64,000 nt of DNA from the NCBI GenBank assembly GCA_025938935.1, contig JAPCWB010000001.1, positions 3,100,001 through 3,164,000 of the forward strand, given 5' to 3'. Positions within the stretch are counted from its first letter, which is position 1. The number at the start of each line of letters is the position of its first letter. This DNA is from Novosphingobium sp. MW5. GTDB lineage: Bacteria; Pseudomonadota; Alphaproteobacteria; Sphingomonadales; Sphingomonadaceae. The notes under the pieces are model-generated. The model ran no database searches and was not told the origin of the DNA. It saw only the letters and a program-made list of their open reading frames with translations. The translations under genes were made by a program, and so were the position numbers. Below are positions 48,509 to 57,380 of this stretch, in pieces.

Positions 48509-48559
48509 CACCCGTCCACCAGTGGACATTCGCTGCGCTGCGGCGCACAATCGCCGCCG

Positions 48560-49501
48560 ATGTCCTCTCACCCTCCCGCCAGCGATTCCCCGGCAATGCG
48601 CCAGCGCGTCCTGCTCGTCACCGGCATGCTCGGCGCGGGCAAGACCACGGCGCTGCGCGTGCTCGAGGACCTGGGCTGGGAAACGATCGACAATTTCCCG
48701 ATCCGCATGCTCGGCCAGCTGATTGGCAAGGCGGGAGAGGTGGCCGAGGGACTGAAGCCGCCGCTCGCCATCGGCTTCGATTCGCGCACCCGCGGCTTCG
48801 ATCCCCATGCGATCATCGAGCGGGTGAAGCGACTGGCTGACCGCGCCGACCTTGAGGTCACGACCCTGTTCCTCGACTGCGCCGGGCAGGAGCTGGAGCG
48901 GCGCTACAACGAAACCCGCCGCCGCCACCCGCTCGCCGCCGACATGCCCGCGGCCAGCGGCATCGCCGCCGAACGCGAGCTGATGGAGCCGCTGCGCCGC
49001 TGGGCGGACATGGTCGTGGTAACGACCGACATGTCGGCGAACGACCTGCAGCAACAAATGCGCGAGCGCTTTGCGCCGATCTCGGACCACGGCATCACCA
49101 TCACGGTCTCAAGCTTCGGCTTTTCACGCGGCATGCCGCCGGTGGCAGACCTCGTCTTCGACATGCGCTTCCTCGACAACCCCCATTGGGTCGATGCCCT
49201 GCGCCCCCTCACCGGCAAGGACGCGCCAGTGGCCGAACATATCCGCCGCGACCCCGCCTTCGAGACCGCTTTCGGCCAGATCCGCGACCTGCTGATGACC
49301 GTGCTCCCCCGCTACGAGGCGCAGGGCAAGGCCTATGTCCACGTCGCCTTCGGCTGCACCGGGGGGCGGCACCGCTCGGTTTTCACCGCCGAACTGATGG
49401 GCGAAGCGCTGCGCGAAGCAGGCTATTCGCCGACCCTGCTCCACCGCAACCTGGGCTCGCGCGCCGCCGACCTGGTGGAAGGTATTGGGACGCGGCCATG
49501 A
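48560..49501 (+). CDS. rapZ: RNase adapter RapZ-like P-loop protein
   Basis: 313 residues. The N-terminal kinase-like domain carries VTGMLGAGKTTALRVLEDLG and NFPIRML; the C-terminal domain has VSSFGFSRGMPPVADLVFDM and VAFGCTGGRHRSVFTAELMG. In enterobacteria RapZ targets the sRNA GlmZ to RNase E to control glucosamine-6-phosphate synthase, and binds nucleotides. Its neighbours here (HprK, EIIA, HPr) match the common PTS-linked context. An internal Met (48596) is a possible alternate start. Confidence 0.93.
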   Translation: MSSHPPASDSPAMRQRVLLVTGMLGAGKTTALRVLEDLGWETIDNFPIRMLGQLIGKAGEVAEGLKPPLAIGFDSRTRGFDPHAIIERVKRLADRADLEVTTLFLDCAGQELERRYNETRRRHPLAADMPAASGIAAERELMEPLRRWADMVVVTTDMSANDLQQQMRERFAPISDHGITITVSSFGFSRGMPPVADLVFDMRFLDNPHWVDALRPLTGKDAPVAEHIRRDPAFETAFGQIRDLLMTVLPRYEAQGKAYVHVAFGCTGGRHRSVFTAELMGEALREAGYSPTLLHRNLGSRAADLVEGIGTRP

Positions 49502-49565
49502 TGTTACTTGATATTCGACCGGAACAGGGCCATTTGCGCCGATCATTTCGGAGCAAGACCCTGAC

Positions 49566-49970
49566 ATGATCGGTCTGATTCTGGTTACCCATGGGGCCCT
49601 CGCGGTCGAATTCGTCTATGCGATGGAACACGTTGTCGGCCGGCAGGAGTCGGTCGCGACGATCTGCATCGCCCCGCATGACGACATGGAAAAGCGCCGC
49701 AAGGACATTGCCGACGCCGTCAGGAAGGTCGATTCGGGCGAAGGCGTCATCATCCTGACCGACCTGTTCGGCGGCACGCCCTCAAACCTCGCCATCTCGC
49801 TGATGCGCGCGGGCGAGATCGAGGTGATCGCCGGGATCAACCTGCCGATGCTGATCCGCCTCGCCGGCGCTCGCAAGACGATGAAGGTGACCGAAGCCGT
49901 CGCCGCCGCACGCGAAGCCGGGCGCAATTACATCACCGTGGCATCCGAATTTCTTGGGCAGGAGGCCTGA
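49566..49970 (+). CDS. PTS EIIA component, mannose/fructose family
   Basis: 134 residues. Phosphoryl-accepting His9 in MIGLILVTHGALA and DLFGGTPSNLAISLM identify the EIIA-Man fold. In alphaproteobacteria this domain (EIIA-Man, ManX/PtsM) is not coupled to a sugar permease and serves in regulation. It is transcribed after rapZ and before ptsH, which would give it phosphate from HPr. Enzyme I is not in the window. Confidence 0.93.
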   Translation: MIGLILVTHGALAVEFVYAMEHVVGRQESVATICIAPHDDMEKRRKDIADAVRKVDSGEGVIILTDLFGGTPSNLAISLMRAGEIEVIAGINLPMLIRLAGARKTMKVTEAVAAAREAGRNYITVASEFLGQEA

Positions 49971-49973
49971 TCC

Positions 49974-50252
49974 TTGGCAGAGCTGCGCGAAACCGTTGAA
50001 ATCGTCAATCAGCGCGGCCTTCACGCGCGGGCCAGCGCCAAGTTCGTCAACTTCGTCGCCAAGCTTCCCGACAGTATCAGCGTCAAGGTCCACAAGGACG
50101 GGAACGAGGCCAATGGCGGCTCGATCCTCGGCCTGATGATGCTCGGCGCGGCCAAGGGTGACACGATCGAAATCGTCGCCAGCGGCGAAGGCGCGGAAGC
50201 GGTCATGCCCAAGATCGTCGGCCTCGTGCTGGACGGCTTCGGCGAGGACTGA
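49974..50252 (+). CDS. ptsH: Phosphocarrier protein HPr
   Basis: 92 residues beginning at TTG (49974; MAELRETVEIVNQRGLHARA). Catalytic His17 lies in RGLHARASA; Ser50 in GGSILGLMMLGAAKG is the HprK target. The C-terminus GLVLDGFGED is normal. It receives phosphate from EI (not in window) and donates to the EIIA-Man next door; serine phosphorylation by HprK gates this. The start lies 3 bp after the EIIA stop. Confidence 0.94.
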   Translation: MAELRETVEIVNQRGLHARASAKFVNFVAKLPDSISVKVHKDGNEANGGSILGLMMLGAAKGDTIEIVASGEGAEAVMPKIVGLVLDGFGED

Positions 50253-50256
50253 CCTC

Positions 50257-51054
50257 TTGCGCCGCCAGATCACCGGCTTTTCCAACCCCACGGTCAAGTT
50301 TCTCCGCTCGCTGCGCGACAAGAAGCACCGCAAGGAAGCCGGCAAGTTCCTTGCCGAGGGGCTGCGTCTGCTGACCGACGCGCGCGAGAGCGGCTTCGTG
50401 CCCGAAGTGCTTGTCATGGCCGAGCGGCGCGACCCGCATCCGCTGATCGACGCGCTGGAGCGCGACGTGATCGCCGGCGGCGGCGAGGTGATCGAGACCA
50501 GCGACGACATCCTCGCCAAGATTACCGGCAAGGACAACCCGCAGGCGGTCGCCGGGGTATTCTCCGAGTTCAACACGAAGCTTTCCGTCATCGATCGGTC
50601 CTCCGCGAAGATCTGGCTGGTGGCACAGGCGCTGCGCGATCCGGGCAACCTTGGCACCATGCTGCGCACCGGAGATGCCGTTGGCGCGGGCGGGCTGATC
50701 CTGATCGACGACTGTGCTGATCCCTTTTCGGTCGAGGCGGTGCGCGCATCGATGGGCGCGGTGTTCACGCAAAAGGTGGCGCAGGCCAAGTGGGACGATT
50801 TCCTGCCCTGGCTGCGCGCCGGTGAAGGCCAACTGGTCGCCGCGAGCCTGCGCGATGCGGTCCCCTATCGCGGCGCGCCCTATGCCGCCCCGTGTTTCGT
50901 GCTGGTCGGCAACGAATCGCGCGGGCTGCCCGAGGACTATGAACTCGCCTGTGACCTGCGCGTGACCATGCCGATGCGCGGGCGTGCGGACAGCCTCAAC
51001 GCTGCTGTCGCTGGGGCCGTTCTGGCTTACGAAGTGCTCGCCGCGCTCGATTGA
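50257..51054 (+). CDS. TrmH/SpoU-family RNA methyltransferase
   Basis: 265 residues from TTG at 50257 (LRRQITGFSNPTVKFLRS). An RNA-binding N-terminal domain (KFLAEGLRLLTDARESGFVP) precedes the knotted SPOUT domain with motif 1 QALRDPGNLGTMLRTGDAVG, motif 2 FVLVGNESRGLPEDYE and motif 3 MPMRGRADSLNAAVAGAVLA. It would 2'-O-methylate a ribose in 23S rRNA or tRNA, and the exact site cannot be told. The gene starts only 4 bp after ptsH. Confidence 0.9.
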   Translation: MRRQITGFSNPTVKFLRSLRDKKHRKEAGKFLAEGLRLLTDARESGFVPEVLVMAERRDPHPLIDALERDVIAGGGEVIETSDDILAKITGKDNPQAVAGVFSEFNTKLSVIDRSSAKIWLVAQALRDPGNLGTMLRTGDAVGAGGLILIDDCADPFSVEAVRASMGAVFTQKVAQAKWDDFLPWLRAGEGQLVAASLRDAVPYRGAPYAAPCFVLVGNESRGLPEDYELACDLRVTMPMRGRADSLNAAVAGAVLAYEVLAALD

Positions 51055-51100
51055 TTGCCGTTCAGCTTCGGATCATGCGGCCCAGTGGACAAAGGCTGGC

Positions 51101-51493
51101 ATGAAGCATTTTGCCCTCCTCGCCGCCCTTCCCCTCGTCGTCGGCTGCGGCACGCCCCCGCCGGTTTCGCTGAGCCGGCTGAACGGCACGACCTGGCATT
51201 TCACCGCGATTGACGGTGCCGCACCGGTTGGCAAGCAGACCAGCCTCACCTTTCAGCCGGGACGTGTTGGCGCCAATGTCGGCTGCAACGGGATGGGCGC
51301 GGATGCGAAGATCGTGGGCGGGCGCATCATCGCCGGGCCGGTGATCAGCACGCAGATGTATTGCGATGGCGTGATGGAACAGGAGCGCGCGGTCGGTGCG
51401 CTACTCGCCGCCAAGCCCAGCATCACTGTGCGCGGCACCCTGATGACCCTGCGCGGCGGCGGCCACAGCGCGGAACTGCATCTCGAAGACTAG
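51101..51493 (+). CDS. META-domain lipoprotein (HslJ-like)
   Basis: 130 residues; MKHFALLAALPLVVGCGTPP has a lipobox (VVGC). The META fold signatures are LNGTTWHFTAIDGAAP, FQPGRVGANVGCNGMGADAK and ISTQMYCDGVMEQERAV. HslJ and relatives are small envelope proteins tied to novobiocin resistance and heat shock in E. coli, otherwise uncharacterised. Its end overlaps rmuC by 4 bp in convergent orientation. Confidence 0.9.
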   Translation: MKHFALLAALPLVVGCGTPPPVSLSRLNGTTWHFTAIDGAAPVGKQTSLTFQPGRVGANVGCNGMGADAKIVGGRIIAGPVISTQMYCDGVMEQERAVGALLAAKPSITVRGTLMTLRGGGHSAELHLED

Positions 51494-52839
51494 GCGGCAG
51501 CCTCGTCGTTTGCCGGATCGGCGGGCGGCAGCGCGGCAGGCTCGGCTCCCTCGCCATAGCGCGGCAGGGCCTCGACGATTGAAATATCCTCGATCTCGCG
51601 CTTGCCGATCGCAATGCCCTTGTCGCGCAGTTTCCGCCCTGAAGACAGGACGTTGCGCTCGAAACTTCCGACGAAATCGTTGTACTTGCGCACCGCGCGC
51701 TCCAGCCCAGCGCCAACGCCTTTGAGGTGCTCCCCAGCGGTGGCCATGCGGTCATATATTTCCGCGCCCAGCCGCCCGATTTCCGCCGCCTCGCGTGCCA
51801 GCTTGTCCTGGGTCCAGACCATGGCCACGGTCCGCGCAATCGCAACCAGATTGGTTGGAGTGGCCAGCAGAACCTTGTTATGGAACGCAAAGTCCCAAAG
51901 CTCCGGGTCATGTTCCAGCGCCGCCGAGACAAAGTGCTCGCCCGGCACAAACATAACGACATAGTCCGGCGCCTCGTCGAACTGGCTCTGGTAGCCCTTG
52001 GCGCCAAGCGTCTGCACGTGGTTCCGCATCGACCGCGCGTGGAGGTCCAAGTGCCGCTTGCGCTCGGCATCGTCATTGGCCTCAAAGGCCGCCTGATAGG
52101 CATTGAGCGAGACCTTGGCATCGATCACCAGCTTCTTCTGCCCCGGCACATGAACGATCGCATCAGGCCGCAAGCGCCCGTCATCGGTGTCCATCGAGTG
52201 TTCAAGGTTGAAGTCGGTATGCTCCGAAAGGCCGCACTGTTCGAGCACGTTCTGCAACGCCCGCTCGCCCCAGCGCCCGCGCGCCTTGGGGGCATTGGTC
52301 AGTGAATTGCCCAGCCGCGCCGCCTCTGCCCGCACGGCTTCCTGCCCGTCGCGCATGGACTGGATCAGACCGGTAAGCTGGCCGAATGCGTCGACGCGCT
52401 GCTTTTCGAGCGCACCGACCTGCTCCTCATAGCTCTTCAGCCGCTGGTCCACCGGGGCCAGCAGGGCCTTCAGACGTTCAGCGCTCTGTTTCTCACTTTC
52501 GGTAAAGCGCTGTTCCGCGCGTTCGATCAGGGCGGCCTGCGCCTGACCCAGGATCTTGGCCCCCGCCGCTTCGAACTCCTTCTTGAGGTTCTCCTGCGCC
52601 TCGATCAGCGAGCGTTTGGTTTCCTCGAAAGCGGCAGCATTTGCCTCAAGCGTGGCGACACGGATCGAGGCATCGCCCAGTTCCTTGATCGCGCGGCGAA
52701 ACTCTTCCTCACGCGACCTGGCCGCATCTTCGGCAGTTGCGAGACGTTGCCGCAGGTCAGCAGCAGGCCTGCCGCCAACAAACCAGCCGACGGCGATGCC
52801 GACCAGCAAACCGAGGACGATGAATATGGCAGCTTCCAC
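51490..52839 (-). CDS. rmuC: DNA recombination protein RmuC
   Basis: 449 residues. An N-terminal membrane helix (FIVLGLLVGIAVGWFVGG) is followed by a long coiled coil (about 25-190) and the RmuC nuclease-like domain: RWGERALQNVLEQCGL, RPDAIVHVPGQKKLVIDAKV, FVPGEHFVSAALEHDPEL and ARTVAMVWTQDKLAREAAEI. RmuC limits DNA inversions at short repeats in E. coli. The 5' end neighbours def, on the same strand, at 51 bp. Confidence 0.93.
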   Translation of the reverse strand: MEAAIFIVLGLLVGIAVGWFVGGRPAADLRQRLATAEDAARSREEEFRRAIKELGDASIRVATLEANAAAFEETKRSLIEAQENLKKEFEAAGAKILGQAQAALIERAEQRFTESEKQSAERLKALLAPVDQRLKSYEEQVGALEKQRVDAFGQLTGLIQSMRDGQEAVRAEAARLGNSLTNAPKARGRWGERALQNVLEQCGLSEHTDFNLEHSMDTDDGRLRPDAIVHVPGQKKLVIDAKVSLNAYQAAFEANDDAERKRHLDLHARSMRNHVQTLGAKGYQSQFDEAPDYVVMFVPGEHFVSAALEHDPELWDFAFHNKVLLATPTNLVAIARTVAMVWTQDKLAREAAEIGRLGAEIYDRMATAGEHLKGVGAGLERAVRKYNDFVGSFERNVLSSGRKLRDKGIAIGKREIEDISIVEALPRYGEGAEPAALPPADPANDEAAA

Positions 52840-52890
52840 GACGAGTCCCCACGAGAACGAAATGGGAACTTATCGTAAATCGCAGCGGGA

Positions 52891-53460
52891 TCAAGCCGCC
52901 TTGCGCAGCTTTTCCAGCTTCTTGATCGCCATCTGGCGCTTCAGGCGCGAGAGGTGGTCGATGAAGACGACCCCTTCGAGGTGGTCCATCTCGTGCTGCA
53001 GGCAGATCGCCAGCATGCCCTCGATGTCTTCCTCGTGCACCTTGCCGTCCATGTCCTGCCAGCGCGCGCGGATCGAGGCCGGGCGCTCGACCTCGGCGTA
53101 GATTTCAGGAACTGAGAGACAGCCTTCATTATAGACCGTATGCTCTTCCGAAACCGAGAGAATTTCGGGATTGATGAAGACGCGCGGTTCCTTCAGCGTC
53201 GGCTGGTGCGTATGGTGATGGCCGCCATGCGCGGTGCAGACTTCCGGTTCGGCATCTGGATCGTCTGGCTGAAGATCGATCACCAGCAGGCGGATCGGCA
53301 CGCCGACCTGAACCGCGGCGAGGCCGATACCGTGGGCGTCGTACATCGTCTCGAACATGTCGGCGACGAGCGTCTTCAGCTGGTCGTCAAAATTGTCGAC
53401 CGGCACGGACACCTGCTTGAGGATCGGGTCGGGGATTTCGCGGATGGGAAGGATAGCCAT
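52891..53460 (-). CDS. def: Peptide deformylase with His-rich loop insertion
   Basis: Removes the formyl group from nascent N-termini. 189 residues from MAILPIREIPDPILKQVSVP. The three family motifs are GIGLAAVQVG (44-53), EGCLSVP (112-118, metal ligand Cys114) and HEMDHLEG (156-163). Residues about 64-92, between strands, hold an insertion with CTAHGGHHHTH (75-85) that is not part of the classic enzyme and could bind metal. The upstream in-frame Met at 53496 is unlikely. It is near fmt, its pathway partner, but on the other strand and separated by recR. Confidence 0.95.
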   Translation of the reverse strand: MAILPIREIPDPILKQVSVPVDNFDDQLKTLVADMFETMYDAHGIGLAAVQVGVPIRLLVIDLQPDDPDAEPEVCTAHGGHHHTHQPTLKEPRVFINPEILSVSEEHTVYNEGCLSVPEIYAEVERPASIRARWQDMDGKVHEEDIEGMLAICLQHEMDHLEGVVFIDHLSRLKRQMAIKKLEKLRKAA

Positions 53461-53499
53461 GGGGGGCCAGATAGTGGCGGGCCGCCGATTCCGCAAGCG

Positions 53500-54096
53500 T
53501 CAGCCCACCGGCCGCCTTGCCCGCAGCGCCTGGGCCAGTGTGCCCTCATCAAGGTAGTCGAGTTCACCCCCCACCGGCAGGCCGTGCGCCAGCTGGGTGA
53601 TCCGCACCGGCATGCCTTCCAAGCGCTCGGCGATGTAGTGCGCGGTGGTCTGGCCCTCCAGAGTGGCGTTCATGGCGAGCACGACCTCGTCAATTCCCCC
53701 GGCTTCCACTCGTTCGAGCAGCTCGCCAATCGACAGGTCCTCCGGACGAATTCCTTCCAGCGCCGACAGCCGCCCGCCCAGCACGTGGTAGCGCCCGGTG
53801 AACAGCTTGGCCCGGTCGAGCGCCCAGAGGTCGGCCACATCCTCCACCACGCAGAGCGAGCGCGCATCCCGGCGCGGATCGCTGCACACGCCGCAGGGGT
53901 TGGTGGTATCGACATTGCCGCAGATCTCGCACTCGATGAGGCGCTGCTGCACTTCCTCCAGCGTCTTGACCAGCTGGACCAGCGCCGTCTCGCGCCGCTT
54001 GACCAGCCACAGCACGGCGCGCCGCGCGGACCTTGGCCCCAGCCCCGGAAGGCGGGCCAGTGCCGCGCTCAATGCCTCGATCTCTTGCGATGCCAT
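53500..54096 (-). CDS. recR: Recombination protein RecR
   Basis: 198 residues from [20 protein letters not shown]; the further upstream Met adds 20 unconserved residues. The helix-hairpin-helix region [15 protein letters not shown], a zinc finger [16 protein letters not shown] and the Toprim part ([35 protein letters not shown]) are all present. RecR works with RecO and RecF to load RecA at gaps. It is divergent from fmt with a gap of 43 bp. Confidence 0.96.
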   Translation of the reverse strand: MASQEIEALSAALARLPGLGPRSARRAVLWLVKRRETALVQLVKTLEEVQQRLIECEICGNVDTTNPCGVCSDPRRDARSLCVVEDVADLWALDRAKLFTGRYHVLGGRLSALEGIRPEDLSIGELLERVEAGGIDEVVLAMNATLEGQTTAHYIAERLEGMPVRITQLAHGLPVGGELDYLDEGTLAQALRARRPVG

Positions 54097-54139
54097 GGCG
54101 GCACAGATAGGGCGCAGTTTGAGGAAAGGCAAAGCCGCC

Positions 54140-55041
54140 ATGCGTGTGATTTTCATGGGAACCCCCCAATTCGCCGTCCCGGTGCTGAAGGCGCTGGTTG
54201 AGGCAGGGCACGAGGTCGTCGCGGCCTATAGCCAGCCGTCGCGTCCGGGCGGGCGGCGGGGCAAGGAATTGACGCCCTCCCCGTCCATCTTGCCGCAGAG
54301 GCGCTTGGGATTGAGGTGCGCACCCCCACCACGCTGCGCGATCTTGAGGCACAGGCGGATTTCGCCTCGCTCGATGCCGACGTCGCGGTGGTGGCGGCTT
54401 ACGGTCTGCTCCTGCCGCAGCCGATACTGGACGCGCCGAAGCACGGCTGCCTCAACGTCCACGGCTCGCTTCTGCCGCGCTGGCGCGGGGCGGCGCCTGT
54501 GCAGCGGGCGATCCTGGCGGGCGACCAGATCACCGGCGTGGGCATCATGCAGATGGAAGCGGGCCTCGATACCGGCCCGGTGCGGCTTGAGGCGAAGACC
54601 GACGTCGATCACAAGACCGGCACCGCGTTGACGGCCGAACTCGCTGAACTGGGCGCGAAGGCCATGGTCGAGGTGCTGGCGGACCTGAAGCGCCACCCGC
54701 CCCGCCCGCAGCCGATCGAGGGCGTGACCTATGCCAAGAAGATCGACAAGGCGGAAACGCGACTGAACTTCAGCCACGATGCGGAACTGGCCGAGCGGCA
54801 GGTGCGCGCCTTTCACCCGCTGGCCTGGTTCGAGCTGGACGGCGAACGCTACCGGGTGCTTGAGGCGATTGTCGTGGCCCGCGCCGGGGAGGCCGGGACG
54901 ACGCTCGACGACGAACTGACCATCGCCTGCAATTTCGGCGCGCTCAGGCCCACGCTGATCCAGCGTGCGGGCCGTCCGGCCATGCCCACGGCCGACCTGC
55001 TGCGCGGGCGGCCAATCCCGGCCGGGACGCGCATCGCTTGA
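54140..55041 (+). CDS. fmt: Methionyl-tRNA formyltransferase (frameshifted)
   Basis: Formylates initiator Met-tRNA. The N-terminal part [20 protein letters not shown] is followed by [18 protein letters not shown]; the frame then shifts at the four-C run 54279-54282, where one added C gives [20 protein letters not shown]. The rest has the catalytic core [35 protein letters not shown], and the C-terminal domain ([15 protein letters not shown]). Corrected length is about 300 residues, normal. Because fmt loss cripples growth in most bacteria, a sequencing error is the likely cause. It is coupled to truA by a TTGA overlap. Confidence 0.92.
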
Positions 55042-55790
55042 CCCGCTTCGCCCTCACCCTCGAATTCGACGGCACCGAGTTCATGGGCCTGCAGCGGCAG
55101 GCGCATGGCCCTTCGGTGCAGCAGACGGTGGAGGACGCAGCGCGCGGCGTGACGGGCGAGGACGCCGTCATGCACGCCGCCGGGCGCACCGATGCCGGGG
55201 TCCATGCCGTCGCCATGCGGGCGCACATGGACATTGCCAAGGCAATCGAACCGTTCCGCCTGATGGAGGCGCTCAACGCGCATATGCGCCCGGCGCGGGT
55301 GGCGGTGACGCATTGCGAGGTGGTGCCGGATGACTGGCACGCGCGGTTTTCCTGCATTGGCCGGTCCTATGTCTACCGCATCGCCAACCGCCGCGCGCCG
55401 CTCACGCTGGAGCGCAACCACGCCTGGCAGGTTGCCCAGCCGCTCGATGCCGAGGCCATGCACCGCGCCGCGCAGGCGCTGGTCGGGCGGCACGATTTCA
55501 CCACTTTTCGCTCGGTCCACTGCCAGTCCGCCTCGCCGCTCAAGACGCTCGACCGGCTGGATGTGACGCGGATCGGCGATCACGTGCAGGTGGAAACCTC
55601 TGCCCGCAGCTTCCTCCACCATCAGGTGCGCTCGATGGTCGGCTGCCTCGTGCTCGTCGGCATGGGCCGTTGGCGGGAACAACAGGTGGCCGAAGCGCTT
55701 GAAGCAAAAGACCGCGGCGCTTTGGGGCTTAACGCGCCGGCGGAAGGGCTCTACTTCGTGCACGCAACATATCCGGGAGAGAACACATGA
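55038..55790 (+). CDS. truA: tRNA pseudouridine(38-40) synthase
   Basis: 250 residues starting at TTG (55038; [20 protein letters not shown]). The catalytic aspartate is in [19 protein letters not shown], with [38 protein letters not shown] and [20 protein letters not shown]. It isomerises uridines 38-40 in the tRNA anticodon arm. The stop and start codons of fmt and truA overlap (TTGA), so they form one translational unit; the next gene overlaps by 4 bp as well. Confidence 0.95.
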   Translation: MTRFALTLEFDGTEFMGLQRQAHGPSVQQTVEDAARGVTGEDAVMHAAGRTDAGVHAVAMRAHMDIAKAIEPFRLMEALNAHMRPARVAVTHCEVVPDDWHARFSCIGRSYVYRIANRRAPLTLERNHAWQVAQPLDAEAMHRAAQALVGRHDFTTFRSVHCQSASPLKTLDRLDVTRIGDHVQVETSARSFLHHQVRSMVGCLVLVGMGRWREQQVAEALEAKDRGALGLNAPAEGLYFVHATYPGENT

Positions 55791-56897
55791 CCACTTCGGG
55801 CCAGCAGGTAACCAGCACTCTGGGCGCAGACGGCAAGCTGACCGTCGCCGTGGGCCCGCGTGAGTGGGCCGACCCCAAAGGCACCGAGGTGCTGGTCAAG
55901 GTCGAGGCCGCGCCGATCAACCCGTCCGACCTTGCGCTGCTGTACAGCATGGCGGACATCGCGAACGCGGAATTCTCCCCCGGCAAGCTGGTGGCCGATA
56001 TGCCCGCCATCGCCATGAAGGGCATGGCCGCGCGTGTCGGACAGGCGATGGATGTCGGCGCGGAAGGCGCCGGGACGGTAATCGCGGCGGGCGAGGATCC
56101 CTATGCGCAGAGCCTGATCGGCAAACGCGTCGCCTGCCGCTCGGGCGCGCTTTACGCCACGCATACCCTGACCGATTCTGCGCGCCTGCATCCCGCTTCC
56201 CGACCACATCACGGCCGAGCAGGGCGCTGGCGCCTTCGTCAATCCACTCACCGCGCTGGGCTTTGTCGAGACCATGCGCGCCGATGGCTACAAGGGCATC
56301 GTCCACACCGCCGCCGCATCGAACCTTGGCCAGATGCTGGTCAAGCTGTGCAAGGCCGAGGGCATTCCGCTGGTCAATATCGTCCGCTCCGACGAACAGG
56401 TGGCGATCCTGAAGGCCATCGGCGCGGAGCACGTGGTCGACAGTTCGAAGGAAGACTTCGTGCCCAGCCTCGTCGCCGCGATCGAGGCGACCGGGGCTAT
56501 GCTCGGCTTCGATGCCATCGGCGGCGGCACCATGGCCAGCACGATCATGGGCGCGATGGAGCAGGTTGGCTCCAAGGGCGCGGAATACAGCCGCTATGGC
56601 TCGAACGTGCAGAAGAAGGTCTACATCTACGGCGCGCTGGACCTCGGCCCCATCGTCCTGAACCGCGGCGCGCTGGGCTTTGCCTGGGACGTGTCAGGCT
56701 GGCTGCTGATCCCCTTCCTCGCCAAGCAGGGTGTGGAAGGCCAGATGAAGCTGGCGGGCAGGGTGATCCAGGGCCTGACCACGACCTTTGCCAGCACTTA
56801 CAAGACGAAGATCGGGCTGGAAGAAATGCTGACGCGCGATGTGGCAATGGCCTACAATGCCAAGGCGACGGGAGAGAAGTACCTGGTCGTGCCGTAA
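55787..56897 (+). CDS. Zinc-free MDR-type oxidoreductase (quinone reductase-like; frameshifted)
   Basis: About 369 residues once joined. The N-terminal GroES-like domain shows [20 protein letters not shown] and [14 protein letters not shown]; the Rossmann part shows [40 protein letters not shown] and [17 protein letters not shown]. The frame shifts at about 56180-56186: THTLTDS then reads [20 protein letters not shown] in the other frame, with one extra base. No zinc-binding cysteines of classic alcohol dehydrogenases are seen. The substrate is unknown. It overlaps truA by 4 bp, and the DUF559 cassette begins 3 bp after its stop. Confidence 0.82.
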
Positions 56898-56900
56898 AAC

Positions 56901-56959
56901 TATCCTCCCTGAGCTTGCTCGGGGAGGGGGACCGCCGCCGCAGGCGGTGGTGGAGGGGT
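56901..56959. repeat. Left inverted repeat of the DUF559 cassette
   Basis: 59 bp. Three blocks (tatcctccct, ggggagggggaccgcc, ggtggtggaggggt) are identical, in inverted order, to the right repeat. Between them lie two small self-pairing segments, gagcttgctc and gccgcaggc. It folds into two hairpins. The last block ends in ggagggg, which acts as the ribosome binding site of the DUF559 gene 2 bases later. Confidence 0.85.
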
Positions 56960-56960
56960 A

Positions 56961-57314
56961 ATGAAGGACCTCAAAACGGTCCGGCGCGCCCGCGGGCTGC
57001 GTAGGTCAATGAGCAAGCCCGAGGTCGTGCTCTGGCGTTACCTGCGCGGCGACCCGCGGGGGCTGCGGTTTCGCCGTCAGCATGTGTTCGGCAACTTTGT
57101 GCTGGATTTCTATTGCCCGAAGGCAAAGCTGGCAGTCGAAGTTGACGGCATCGCGCATGACATGGGGGATCAGCCTGCTTTTGATTTGAAGCGGGATGAG
57201 GCGCTGGCCGCAGCAGGGATCGTGACGGTTCGGATTCCGGCGCTGGATGTGCTCAGGGACGCGCAAGGAGTTGCTGAGCGGATAGTGCGGTTTGCCTTGT
57301 CGAAAGTGGAATGA
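56961..57314 (+). CDS. DUF559 (Vsr/restriction endonuclease-like) protein inside inverted repeats
   Basis: 117 residues of DUF559: RGLRRSMSKPEVVLWRYLRG, LRFRRQHVFGNFVLDFYCPK and AKLAVEVDGIAHDMGDQPAF. The Asp of FVLDFYCP and the Glu-Val-Asp of LAVEVDG match the PD-(D/E)xK-type active site shared with Vsr mismatch endonuclease. The protein's role is not established. Ribosome binding site (ggagggg) and stop codon (TGA, 57312-57314) both fall in the flanking repeats, so the gene and repeats form one unit. It lies exactly between two convergent genes. Confidence 0.88.
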   Translation: MKDLKTVRRARGLRRSMSKPEVVLWRYLRGDPRGLRFRRQHVFGNFVLDFYCPKAKLAVEVDGIAHDMGDQPAFDLKRDEALAAAGIVTVRIPALDVLRDAQGVAERIVRFALSKVE

Positions 57315-57375
57315 CCCCTCCACCACCCGCTTTGCGGGCGGTCCCCCTCCCCGTTGCTGCGCAACAGGGAGGATA
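57314..57375. repeat. Right inverted repeat of the DUF559 cassette
   Basis: 62 bp, the inverted counterpart of the left repeat: acccctccaccacc, ggcggtccccctcccc and agggaggata. The intervening segments are cgctttgcg and gttgctgcgcaac, different from the left copy but again self-complementary. The first base is the last base of the DUF559 stop codon. The end is 5 bp before the stop codon of the next gene. Confidence 0.85.
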
Positions 57376-57380
57376 CCGGA

